NCBI GenBank assembly: GCA_003454605.1
Contig: DMKD01000073.1
Coordinates: 1 to 18,672 of the forward strand
Reading direction: 5' to 3'
Source: Spirochaeta sp.
GTDB taxonomy: Bacteria > Spirochaetota > Spirochaetia > UBA9216
Length of the DNA stretch: 18,672 nt
The notes under the pieces are model-generated. The model was given only the letters and a program-made list of their open reading frames with translations. It was not told the origin of the DNA and ran no database searches. Of this stretch, positions 1-6,332 are shown piece by piece; position 1 is the first letter of the stretch, and each line of letters starts with the position of its first letter. Made by a program: the position numbers and the translations under genes.

Positions 1-99
1 CAGTCGGGTGATAACCCGAGAATACTCGAGTCAAAGCTTGTATCTTTTCTTCCGCCGGATAAGCGTGAGGCAGTACTGGCTGAGATTAATGCGGAGTAA
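1..99 (+). CDS. motA: MotA flagellar stator protein, C-terminal end (5' truncated by window)
   Basis: An open frame runs from the first base to a TAA at 97-99 and encodes about 32 residues, including GDNPRILESKL and SFLPPDKR. This resembles the cytoplasmic C-terminal tail of MotA, where a G-[DN]-P-R segment is followed by a short Pro-containing helix. MotA is the inner-membrane stator subunit that, with MotB, forms the proton-driven torque generator. The stop lies 10 nt before the motB start, and a ribosome binding site bridges the two genes. The call rests on this short tail plus the motB neighbour. The rest of the gene lies outside the window. Confidence 0.8.
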   Translation, partial: QSGDNPRILESKLVSFLPPDKREAVLAEINAE

Positions 100-109
100 G
101 GAGGAATAG

Positions 110-841
110 ATGGCAAGACCTCCTAAAAAGTGTAAATGTCCTAAAGCAGGAGCCCCTGAATGGATGAACACTTATGGTGACATGGTTACCCTGCTGTTGT
201 GCTTCTTTGTTATGCTTTTTACAACAGCGACCGTAGACGGGCATGAAATGAAGCTCGTCATTGCTGCGTTCAGCGGTCTTGGTCTTCTTGAGGGCGGAAA
301 TACCCTTGAGTCTGGTCATCTTGCTGAGCTGGGCAATACTATTGAATCGCTTCCGTCCATGCAGGCGGGGCGTGCTCTTGATCAGGCCAGGAAAAAGGCT
401 GTAAGCCAGTTTCAGTCTGAAATCAGGTCAAACAAGGTCAGGGTGACGATTGATGAAAGAGGTTTGATTATAAGTCTTGCCGCAGATTCGTTCTTCCGAC
501 CGGCAACTGCCGAGGTTGATATAGAGGCGGCGCGTGAAACGCTGCGGAATGTTTCAAGTCTTGTAAACTCGCTTGAGGATGATGAGAGAAGATTCAGGAT
601 AGAGGGGCATACCGATTCCCTTCCTACTGATCCTGCAGGACCCTGGGAGACAAACTGGGAGCTTTCGGCCGAGCGTTCGGCGAATGTACTGCATTACATG
701 GTTGATTTCGGGGTTGATGAGAATAAGTTTCAAATAGCAGGCTGTGCTGATACCAGACCGCTTGCAGACAATGCAACGGCTGAAGGCCGGGCATACAACC
801 GCAGGGTTGATATAGTAATACTGGCCGAAGGGCAGTATTAA
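110..841 (+). CDS. motB: MotB flagellar stator protein
   Basis: 243 residues. MotB is the peptidoglycan-anchored stator subunit that carries the ion-accepting aspartate. The N-terminus has a short basic, Cys-containing segment (KCKCPKAGAPEW), then one membrane helix at about residues 19-42. That helix contains D24 in the motif YGDMVTLLL, at the position of the essential proton-binding Asp of MotB. Residues about 105-240 form an OmpA-like peptidoglycan-binding domain, with the motifs GHTDSLP, LSAERSANV and NRRVDIVI. The length is normal for short MotB proteins. The start is set by an AAGGAGGA ribosome binding site at 98-105 and 10-nt spacing from motA. PomB and other OmpA-type proteins are the alternatives, but the motA/fliL context favours MotB. 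Confidence 0.96.
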   Translation: MARPPKKCKCPKAGAPEWMNTYGDMVTLLLCFFVMLFTTATVDGHEMKLVIAAFSGLGLLEGGNTLESGHLAELGNTIESLPSMQAGRALDQARKKAVSQFQSEIRSNKVRVTIDERGLIISLAADSFFRPATAEVDIEAARETLRNVSSLVNSLEDDERRFRIEGHTDSLPTDPAGPWETNWELSAERSANVLHYMVDFGVDENKFQIAGCADTRPLADNATAEGRAYNRRVDIVILAEGQY

Positions 842-879
842 ATATAGCGGATGTTTGTTTTATTGGAAGCAAACTCCCA

Positions 880-918
880 AAAGCTGTTAAAAATATTGTA
901 TATATATTCAACAGCTTT
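880..918 (+). repeat. Inverted repeat in the motB-fliL gap
   Basis: The 144-nt gap 842-985 contains perfect 9-base arms AAAGCTGTT (880-888) and AACAGCTTT (910-918), separated by 21 AT-rich bases. No T-run follows the second arm directly, so it is not a standard terminator. It could be an RNA processing or stability hairpin, or an operator. Apart from the fliL ribosome binding site (AGGAG, about 975-979), I see nothing else convincing in the gap. Confidence 0.4.
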
Positions 919-985
919 CGGAAGTCCTTTTCACTGCAGAATTTTTCTGTTAGGATTTCCCGCATAGAAGTTTTAGGAGCATTAC

Positions 986-1534
986 ATGGGTGATGAAGAT
1001 ATTTATGCTGAAGAAGAAGTAGGCGGGGGTGAAGAGCTAGAAGTCGGTGAACAGTCGAGTGCGATAAAAGAACTGCTTCCTAAGATCCTCAGATGGGTAG
1101 CTATCGTTGTTGTTGCAATTATTTTTATCGTAACCATTGTGTTTTTTACAATGAGAATCATGACTCAGGGGACAACTAATCAGAGTTATGCCGTTCAGTC
1201 TCCTGAATACGCGACTGAACCGGAGGTTATGTCATGGTACGGACTTGAAGAAATAAGAACCCGGACCGCCGACAAGAATCCATCGACCGTAATTATCAAG
1301 GCTAAACTCGGTTACGAGTGGGAAAATGCAGATATACAGACTGATCTGATTCAGCGTTCTGAGATTATCTACGATGCTATGCGTCAGTATCTCAGTTCGA
1401 AAACAGCTGCCGAGCTTACACCTCAGACTGAAATGCAGGTTAAGCAGGAGATGAAAGAAAAGATCAACAGGCTGATTTCAGCAGGTAAGATACAGGAAAT
1501 TGTTTTCATGGAGTATAATATATTCCAGTATTAA
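986..1534 (+). CDS. fliL: FliL basal body-associated protein
   Basis: 182 residues. FliL is an inner-membrane protein that surrounds and supports the MotAB stator. In spirochaetes it is linked to stator engagement and periplasmic flagellar orientation (established for the family, not shown here). Visible features are an acidic cytoplasmic N-terminus (residues 1-30), one strongly hydrophobic helix at about 33-57, a Gln/Thr/Ser linker and a periplasmic domain of about 110 residues. The end (IVFMEYNIFQY) fits the C-terminal strand of FliL. The start is preceded by AGGAG. Identification rests on architecture and on its position between motB and fliM, since FliL sequences diverge strongly. Confidence 0.92.
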   Translation: MGDEDIYAEEEVGGGEELEVGEQSSAIKELLPKILRWVAIVVVAIIFIVTIVFFTMRIMTQGTTNQSYAVQSPEYATEPEVMSWYGLEEIRTRTADKNPSTVIIKAKLGYEWENADIQTDLIQRSEIIYDAMRQYLSSKTAAELTPQTEMQVKQEMKEKINRLISAGKIQEIVFMEYNIFQY

Positions 1535-1556
1535 ATTGAGGCGGAATTAAAACAGG

Positions 1557-2582
1557 ATGAACGAAGTTTTATCACAGGACGAAATAGACCAGTTATTAAC
1601 TGCTATTTCAACCGGAGACATTGAAACCGAAGAAGTTACTCAGGCTGCGGATCAGCGGAAAATCAAGATCTATGATTTCAAACGTCCGGATAAGTTTTCA
1701 AAAGATCAGATCCGCACCGTTTCAATTATGCATGAGACTTTTGCCCGTCTTACAACTACAGCATTGTCTGCTCAGCTGCGAAGCCTTGTCCATGTACATG
1801 TTGCATCGGTTGACCAGTTGACCTATGAGGAATTCATAAGATCTATTCCGAATCCTACAACACTCGGCATCATCAATATGGATCCTCTCAAAGGATCTGC
1901 TGTGCTTGAGATTGATCCTGCAATAACATATTCAATAATCGACAGACAGTTCGGCGGCCAGGGAGAGGGCAGCAAAATATCGCGCGATCTTTCTGATATC
2001 GAACAGGCTGTTATGGAAGGTATTATTGTTCGAATACTCGGCAACCTGCGAGAAGCCTGGAGCCAGGTCATTGATCTGCGGCCTCGTCTTGGACAGATTG
2101 AAACAAATCCTCAGTTTGCACAAATTGTTCCTCCGACTGAAATGGTTATCCTCGTCACTCTGGAAACCAAGGTCGGCGAGGTAGAAGGTATGATGAATTT
2201 CTGTATTCCCTACCTTACCATTGAACCGATTATTTCGAAACTGTCGGCACAGTACATGTATTCTTCTGTAAGAAGCGGAGCAACTACCGAGAATCTGAAT
2301 ATCCTTAAGGACAGACTCGCGGCAATTGCTATACCAATAAAAGCCGAAATCGGAGTAATGGAGCTCACCATGCGTGATGTTCTATCATTGACACCCGGCG
2401 ATCTCATTCGCCTTCCGAATACTCGAATTACCGATGAAATGGTGCTGAAGGTCGGCAACAAAGAAAAATTCATGTGTAAACCGGGTGTTGTTGGAAAGAA
2501 AGTAGCCGTACAGGTTACAACTAAACTGGAAGATATTGAAAAGGATGAGTTTGAAGAACTCATTGCTGAAGGAGATGAATAG
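1557..2582 (+). CDS. fliM: FliM flagellar motor switch protein
   Basis: 341 residues, the usual FliM length. FliM forms the middle of the cytoplasmic C-ring, binds FliG above and FliN/FliY below, and takes CheY-P at its N-terminal peptide. That peptide is present as LSQDEIDQLL (residues 5-14). The CheC-like middle domain follows, with HETFARL, SIPNPTTLG and the FGGQGE segment that corresponds to the FliG-contacting GGXG loop. The final ~90 residues (from about DRLAAIAIPIKAEIG) are a SpoA/FliN-like domain. A GAGGCGG sequence at 1538-1544 can serve as the ribosome binding site. The next gene starts on the base after the stop. Confidence 0.97.
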   Translation: MNEVLSQDEIDQLLTAISTGDIETEEVTQAADQRKIKIYDFKRPDKFSKDQIRTVSIMHETFARLTTTALSAQLRSLVHVHVASVDQLTYEEFIRSIPNPTTLGIINMDPLKGSAVLEIDPAITYSIIDRQFGGQGEGSKISRDLSDIEQAVMEGIIVRILGNLREAWSQVIDLRPRLGQIETNPQFAQIVPPTEMVILVTLETKVGEVEGMMNFCIPYLTIEPIISKLSAQYMYSSVRSGATTENLNILKDRLAAIAIPIKAEIGVMELTMRDVLSLTPGDLIRLPNTRITDEMVLKVGNKEKFMCKPGVVGKKVAVQVTTKLEDIEKDEFEELIAEGDE

Positions 2583-3707
2583 ATGAGCGACGGATCACTG
2601 TCTCAAGACGAAATTGATGCTTTACTGCAGGGTGGAGATATGGGTGAAGCCCCGGCTTCTGCCGCTGGCGGAGCCGCCGGCTTGAGCGACCAGGAGATAG
2701 CCGATTTTAAGGCTGTAATCAGCGAGCTTCTACCATCTCAAGCCCAGAACCTTTCAAATATGGTCGGAGATACGGTAGAAATGACCCAGCCTCAGGTTGA
2801 GCTTGTAAGTTTTGATGAGCTTACAGCAAGCCTACCTGACAAAGTTGTCGAGATCAGCCTGAATTTTCAGGATCAGATAAGCGGGAGTCATTCCTACCTT
2901 ATAGGCCCCGACGCCGCGACTACTATCGCGGGACTTATGATGGGACAGGAAGAAGTTGAGCTGAATGAAGCCGCGCTTTCCGCCATTGAGGAAGCTGCCA
3001 ATACATTAGCAGGCTCAGCCGCTACTACCTTTGGGGAGAAGAGCGGGAAGTCAGCGATGACATCACCCGGTGTTACTAAGCACGTCGGCAAAGATGATAT
3101 AGTTTTTGCCGAGAGTTCAATCATAAAGCTGACCTATCAGACCAAGATAGATGGTAAAGATTCGACTGAATTTGTTGAAGTATTTGCTGTTGATCTGGTT
3201 AAAGCAATAATCGGCAGTTCGGCTGATGCGTCTGCAGACGGTGTGGGCGCAATGGCCGGTATGGACCTCGGAAACCTCGGCGGAGCTCCTGCCGGGGGAC
3301 AGCCCGCAATGGATCCCATGGCCGGACTGGGTGCTATGGGCGGCGGAATGGGCAACGGAATGGATATGTTTGGAACCGGACAGCCTACACCAAACGTTCA
3401 GGGACTGCAGTTTCCGAGTCTTAATCCTCAGGCTGTAGCCGGAGAGCAGGGCAATATCGGACTTCTCATGGATGTATACATGGAGATGACCGTTGAGCTC
3501 GGACGAACAAAGAAGCTGATTAAAGAAATTCTGGGTATGGGAGAAGGAACCATTATCGAGCTGGATAAGCTTGCCGGTGAACCGGTTGATATCCTTGTAA
3601 ACCATAAACTTATCGCGAAGGGCGAGGTTGTAGTCATCGATGAAAACTTCGGTGTTCGTGTAACCGAGATTGTATCACCAATAGATCGCGTGGATAGTTT
3701 AGGATGA
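2583..3707 (+). CDS. fliY: FliY-type motor switch protein (CheC-like plus FliN domain)
   Basis: 374 residues, much longer than a simple FliN (about 100-140), so this is the FliY form; databases may call it fliN. It starts with a CheY-P-binding-like peptide LSQDEIDALL, followed by a CheC-like region (about 30-215). A complete CheC phosphatase signature is visible: S133, E137, N140 and, after exactly 21 residues, P162. The matching site in the first half (around residues 45-75) looks degenerate. A Gly/Met/Ala/Pro-rich linker (about 218-275) leads to the C-terminal SpoA/FliN domain (about 290-372), which builds the lower C-ring. Dephosphorylation of CheY-P is inferred from the motif. Its ATG directly follows the fliM stop, with GAAGGAG inside fliM as ribosome binding site. 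Confidence 0.94.
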   Translation: MSDGSLSQDEIDALLQGGDMGEAPASAAGGAAGLSDQEIADFKAVISELLPSQAQNLSNMVGDTVEMTQPQVELVSFDELTASLPDKVVEISLNFQDQISGSHSYLIGPDAATTIAGLMMGQEEVELNEAALSAIEEAANTLAGSAATTFGEKSGKSAMTSPGVTKHVGKDDIVFAESSIIKLTYQTKIDGKDSTEFVEVFAVDLVKAIIGSSADASADGVGAMAGMDLGNLGGAPAGGQPAMDPMAGLGAMGGGMGNGMDMFGTGQPTPNVQGLQFPSLNPQAVAGEQGNIGLLMDVYMEMTVELGRTKKLIKEILGMGEGTIIELDKLAGEPVDILVNHKLIAKGEVVVIDENFGVRVTEIVSPIDRVDSLG

Positions 3708-3718
3708 TATAAATAAAT

Positions 3719-3748
3719 ATCTGCGGAGGTTTGGGACCCTTCGCAGAT
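3719..3748 (+). promoter_or_regulatory. Intercistronic hairpin 1 (fliY-fliO gap)
   Basis: Arms 3719-3729 (ATCTGCGGAGG) and 3738-3748 (CCTTCGCAGAT) pair over 11 positions, with one G-T wobble and an 8-nt loop. It is the first of three consecutive stem-loops filling the gap between fliY and fliO. No T-run follows. Confidence 0.6.
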
Positions 3749-3749
3749 G

Positions 3750-3764
3750 ATCAGCTTTGCTGAT
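3750..3764 (+). promoter_or_regulatory. Intercistronic hairpin 2 (fliY-fliO gap)
   Basis: ATCAGC (3750-3755), a TTT loop and GCTGAT (3759-3764) form a small perfect 6-bp hairpin one base after hairpin 1. It is weaker than its neighbours and its significance comes mainly from the tandem arrangement. Confidence 0.4.
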
Positions 3765-3768
3765 ATTG

Positions 3769-3798
3769 AGTCTGAACAGCTGGTGCTGTTCAGACTTT
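3769..3798 (+). promoter_or_regulatory. Intercistronic hairpin 3, terminator- or attenuator-like
   Basis: AGTCTGAACAGC (3769-3780) pairs perfectly with GCTGTTCAGACT (3785-3796) around a TGGT loop, giving a 12-bp stem. Only a short T stretch follows (3796-3798) and then CAAATGGG, so it is at best a partial terminator. It ends about 5 nt before the fliO ribosome binding site. It could reduce export-gate gene expression relative to the switch genes, or protect a processed mRNA 3' end. Confidence 0.6.
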
Positions 3799-3814
3799 CA
3801 AATGGGAGGGGACC

Positions 3815-4408
3815 ATGAAAAAATTGTTATTAACGGCAGTGCTCATTCTGATCACCGTCGCCTCAATATGCGCACAGGCGGATGAAGCTGCCGCCGCTGC
3901 AGACTTTACAGATGAAACAAAAATTATTCTCACCGATACAGCCGAAGGCGAGGTTGTTGCTGAAGAGAGCGGACAGTTCTTTACAACCTGGGATTTTATT
4001 AAGGTCATTCTAATTCTGATTGCTGTAATTCTCGTCATTTACGCCATCTTCTACGCTATTAAACGAACAGGCGGATTAAAGTATCAGAATGATGAACTTA
4101 TTAAGCTGCTGGGCTCTCAGAGTCTTACTCAGAACGGCTCGGTTCATCTCATTGAAGTAGGAGCGAAGTACTATCTTGTCGGATGCGGAGACGGTTCGGT
4201 CAGTCATATTGCCGATGTCGACGACAAAGAAACTATTGACGAAATTATGCTGAAAAAACCGGCAACTGAAGACGGCCGTAAGAGTTTTGCGGATATTTTC
4301 AATCTTCGTTTCGGGCGTAAAGACAGCAGTTCGACTGATTTAAAGGACAGAATAGGAAATAACACTAAAATAATGCACGATCAAGCAGAAAGATTAAAAA
4401 AAATGTAG
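3815..4408 (+). CDS. fliO: FliO flagellar export-gate assembly protein
   Basis: 197 residues. FliO is a membrane protein that helps assemble the FliP ring of the flagellar type III export gate. The N-terminus is a signal-peptide-like segment (MKKLLLTAVLILI...) with a likely cleavage after CAQA. A membrane helix lies at about residues 51-74 (FIKVILILIAVILVIYAIFY), followed by Lys/Arg. The cytoplasmic part contains the FliO-typical pattern around the segment LKYQNDELIKLLGSQSLT and GAKYYLVGCGDGSVSHIADV. The C-terminal ~50 residues are charged. A GGGAGGGG ribosome binding site lies just before the ATG. Sequence conservation in FliO is low, so its position directly before fliP is part of the evidence. 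Confidence 0.9.
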   Translation: MKKLLLTAVLILITVASICAQADEAAAAADFTDETKIILTDTAEGEVVAEESGQFFTTWDFIKVILILIAVILVIYAIFYAIKRTGGLKYQNDELIKLLGSQSLTQNGSVHLIEVGAKYYLVGCGDGSVSHIADVDDKETIDEIMLKKPATEDGRKSFADIFNLRFGRKDSSSTDLKDRIGNNTKIMHDQAERLKKM

Positions 4409-4426
4409 CAAAAACATGTAATTATG

Positions 4427-4435
4427 TGATAGAAT
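4427..4435 (+). promoter_or_regulatory. Possible extended -10 promoter before fliP
   Basis: TGATAGAAT at 4427-4435 fits an extended -10 element (TGn followed by TAGAAT, 5 of 6 matches to TATAAT). I see no convincing -35 box. If used, transcription would start a few bases before the G-tract at 4452-4460, which would place that tract in the 5' leader of fliP. This is a weak, motif-only call. Confidence 0.2.
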
Positions 4436-4451
4436 TTAATTGTCATTTTCT

Positions 4452-4460
4452 GGGGGGGGG
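4452..4460 (+). repeat. Homopolymeric G9 tract abutting the fliP start codon
   Basis: Nine consecutive G lie directly before the ATG at 4461. They can act as a Shine-Dalgarno-like sequence by pairing (with G-U wobbles) to the CCUCC of 16S rRNA. No other purine-rich ribosome binding site lies upstream of this ATG. Runs of this kind are prone to slippage during replication, so tract length may vary between cells. Confidence 0.75.
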
Positions 4461-5246
4461 ATGAGAAAGTTATTAATTGTTCTGTGCCTGGCAGTGCTCC
4501 TGTCAGTAGCGGCAGGACCGGTGTTTTCGCAGGAAGCTGTTGATCCTAACGCCGGTGCCGGCTTACAAATTCCGTTTGTAGATCTCACCATTAGCCAGCC
4601 TGAAAGTAATCAGGAAGTTGCGTTGTCAATACAGCTCATTCTACTGCTTGCTGTTCTTACGCTGGCTCCCTCAATCATCATCCTGACAACCAGTTTCTTA
4701 AGAATATCAATTATATTTGATTTTATCCGCAGATCTCTATCTCTTCAGCAGGTCCCCCCAAATACTGTGCTGAACGGGATAGCCCTGTTTCTTACTCTTT
4801 TTATTATGTGGCCGACCTTCACTACTGCATACGAGAATGGATTTAAACCGTTTTCGGATGGTGAAATAGGTCTGGAAGAGCTGTATCAGGAAACTGAAAA
4901 GCCGATTCGTATGTTCATGTACAGGCAGATGGACGGCAAATACGATAATATTCAGTTGTTTATGAAGATGGCTGATATGGAAAAGCCAAATACAGCTGCC
5001 GATGTTCCGACCTACGTCCTCATTCCTGCTTTTATTCTCAATGAGCTCACTGTAGCATTCAAGATTGGAATATTTCTTTTTATTCCTTTCATAATTATAG
5101 ATATGGTAGTGGCGTCTACGCTTATGTCGATGGGTATGATCATGCTCCCCCCGGCTATGATCTCACTGCCCTTCAAACTGATCCTTTTTATTCTCGTAGA
5201 CGGATGGAGTCTGATAACGCAGCAGGTTGTGCTGAGTTTCATGTGA
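4461..5246 (+). CDS. fliP: FliP flagellar export-gate protein
   Basis: 261 residues from this ATG. FliP forms, with FliQ and FliR, the export-gate core in the inner membrane. A cleavable signal peptide is visible (MRKLLIVLC...VFS, residues 1-23, then QEA), which is characteristic of FliP. The FliP signatures follow: TSFLRISIIFDFIRRSL, QQVPPNTVLNGIALFLTLFI, a periplasmic segment with FMYRQM, and C-terminal helices with MGMIMLPPAMISLPFKLILF. An in-frame TTG at 4440 would add seven residues read through the G9 tract. I prefer the ATG because it gives a clean signal peptide and uses the G-run as ribosome binding site. The fliP stop lies inside the fliQ ribosome binding region. Confidence 0.96.
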   Translation: MRKLLIVLCLAVLLSVAAGPVFSQEAVDPNAGAGLQIPFVDLTISQPESNQEVALSIQLILLLAVLTLAPSIIILTTSFLRISIIFDFIRRSLSLQQVPPNTVLNGIALFLTLFIMWPTFTTAYENGFKPFSDGEIGLEELYQETEKPIRMFMYRQMDGKYDNIQLFMKMADMEKPNTAADVPTYVLIPAFILNELTVAFKIGIFLFIPFIIIDMVVASTLMSMGMIMLPPAMISLPFKLILFILVDGWSLITQQVVLSFM

Positions 5247-5257
5247 GGTATTAATAT

Positions 5258-5527
5258 ATGAGTACAGGATTTATTGTAGAAATGATCAGATCGGCAGTTT
5301 TTCTCGTGTTGCAGCTTGCCGCGCCCATGCTTTTTTCCGGGCTTATAGTCGGTCTTCTGGTTTCGATCTTTCAGGCTACAACCTCAATACAGGAGCAGAC
5401 TTTGACCTTTGTTCCGAAGATTGCGGCTATACTTCTCGTTCTCGTGTTTGCAGCTGAATGGATATTCACGTCTCTGCGTGAATATACAATAGATCTCTTT
5501 CAGTTGATTCCGACTATATCGGGATAG
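5258..5527 (+). CDS. fliQ: FliQ flagellar export-gate protein
   Basis: 89 residues, exactly the family size. FliQ is a two-helix hairpin protein wrapped around the FliP/FliR core of the export gate. Two hydrophobic helices are seen at about residues 14-38 and 50-70. The conserved segment FQATTSIQEQTLTFVPKI between them is diagnostic of FliQ and its injectisome homologues (SctS). A GAGGT ribosome binding site overlaps the fliP stop. The flagellar context excludes an injectisome role. Confidence 0.97.
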   Translation: MSTGFIVEMIRSAVFLVLQLAAPMLFSGLIVGLLVSIFQATTSIQEQTLTFVPKIAAILLVLVFAAEWIFTSLREYTIDLFQLIPTISG

Positions 5528-5534
5528 GAAAAAT

Positions 5535-6332
5535 ATGACGCTTGATTATATTGTTGCAGAAGCACAGATTTTTCTCCTCGTATTTGCCAGGGTCCTGGTA
5601 TTCGTGGAGATAGCTCCGCTTCTTAACTCGAGCGCCATTCCGCAGATTGGAAAGATAGGGCTTTCATTCTTTATAGCAACCGCTGTCCTTCCATGGGTTG
5701 TCAGCAGCGGAGTTTATACTATCCCTGATACCGGGCTGCAGTTTGCCTTTCTCATGATAGGGGAGGCTCTAATCGGTGTAATAATGGGATTTTTCATGGT
5801 CATTATCATGGCCGTTTTCCAGCTTGCAGGACAATTCTTTTCAACACAGATGGGTTTCGCATCATCACAGGTCTATGATCCGCTTGCTCAAATTCAGATA
5901 CCCCTGATGGGGCAATTCCTTAATCTTACAGCAATGCTGATTTTTCTAACGGTTAGCGGATTCCAAAAACTGTTTTTAGGCGGAATCTATCAGAGTTTCA
6001 AGGCTGTAACAGTTACACAGGTCATGGAAAACCGGGATTCTGTTATCCCAATGCTCCTCTCAAGCATGAGCGGACTATTCGGACAGGCATTAATTATCGC
6101 ATTACCCGTCATGGGTGTGCTTCTGCTTATGCAGATAACAATGGGACTGCTTGCGAAGGCTGCCCCCCAGATGAACCTTCTCATGTTATCATTTCCATTG
6201 AATATATTCATGGCTTTCATGGTGCTTGTTGCCGTCATGCCTATGATGGTTCAGAGTTTTGAGTATATCATCGACAATGGATTCACAGGCCTTAACGATA
6301 TTATCAGAGCTATGGCAGGGAGGTTGAACTGA
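5535..6332 (+). CDS. fliR: FliR flagellar export-gate protein
   Basis: 265 residues, typical length. FliR is the single-copy plug-like subunit that closes the FliP5-FliR1 export gate. The protein is almost entirely hydrophobic, with six or so membrane segments. The FliR-type segments include FARVLVFVEIAPLLNSSAIP near the N-terminus, GEALIGVIMGF, and the central GQFFSTQMGFASSQVYDP (around residues 98-116), with the typical GF/DP pattern. The C-terminal part has LLAKAAPQMNLLMLSFPLNI. It begins 8 nt after fliQ with a TAGGAA ribosome binding site, and its stop overlaps the flhB start by one base. Confidence 0.96.
   Translation: MTLDYIVAEAQIFLLVFARVLVFVEIAPLLNSSAIPQIGKIGLSFFIATAVLPWVVSSGVYTIPDTGLQFAFLMIGEALIGVIMGFFMVIIMAVFQLAGQFFSTQMGFASSQVYDPLAQIQIPLMGQFLNLTAMLIFLTVSGFQKLFLGGIYQSFKAVTVTQVMENRDSVIPMLLSSMSGLFGQALIIALPVMGVLLLMQITMGLLAKAAPQMNLLMLSFPLNIFMAFMVLVAVMPMMVQSFEYIIDNGFTGLNDIIRAMAGRLN

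Noticed and set aside
880..918. Rho-independent terminator between motB and fliL
   Set aside because: The loop is long (21 nt), the stem is not GC-rich and no T-run directly follows the second arm.
3117..3605. 162-residue open frame on the minus strand inside fliY
   Set aside because: It lies opposite a clearly conserved gene, has unremarkable composition with no domain I recognise, and is best explained as a codon-bias shadow.
4440..4460. TTG start for fliP giving seven extra residues
   Set aside because: It would read through the G9 tract and place SFSGGG before a clean signal peptide; the ATG at 4461 gives a standard FliP N-terminus and uses the G-run as ribosome binding sequence.
4754..6168. 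C6 runs at 4754-4759, 5147-5152 and 6163-6168 as further slippage sites
   Set aside because: Six bases is short and such runs are common in coding sequence of this composition.
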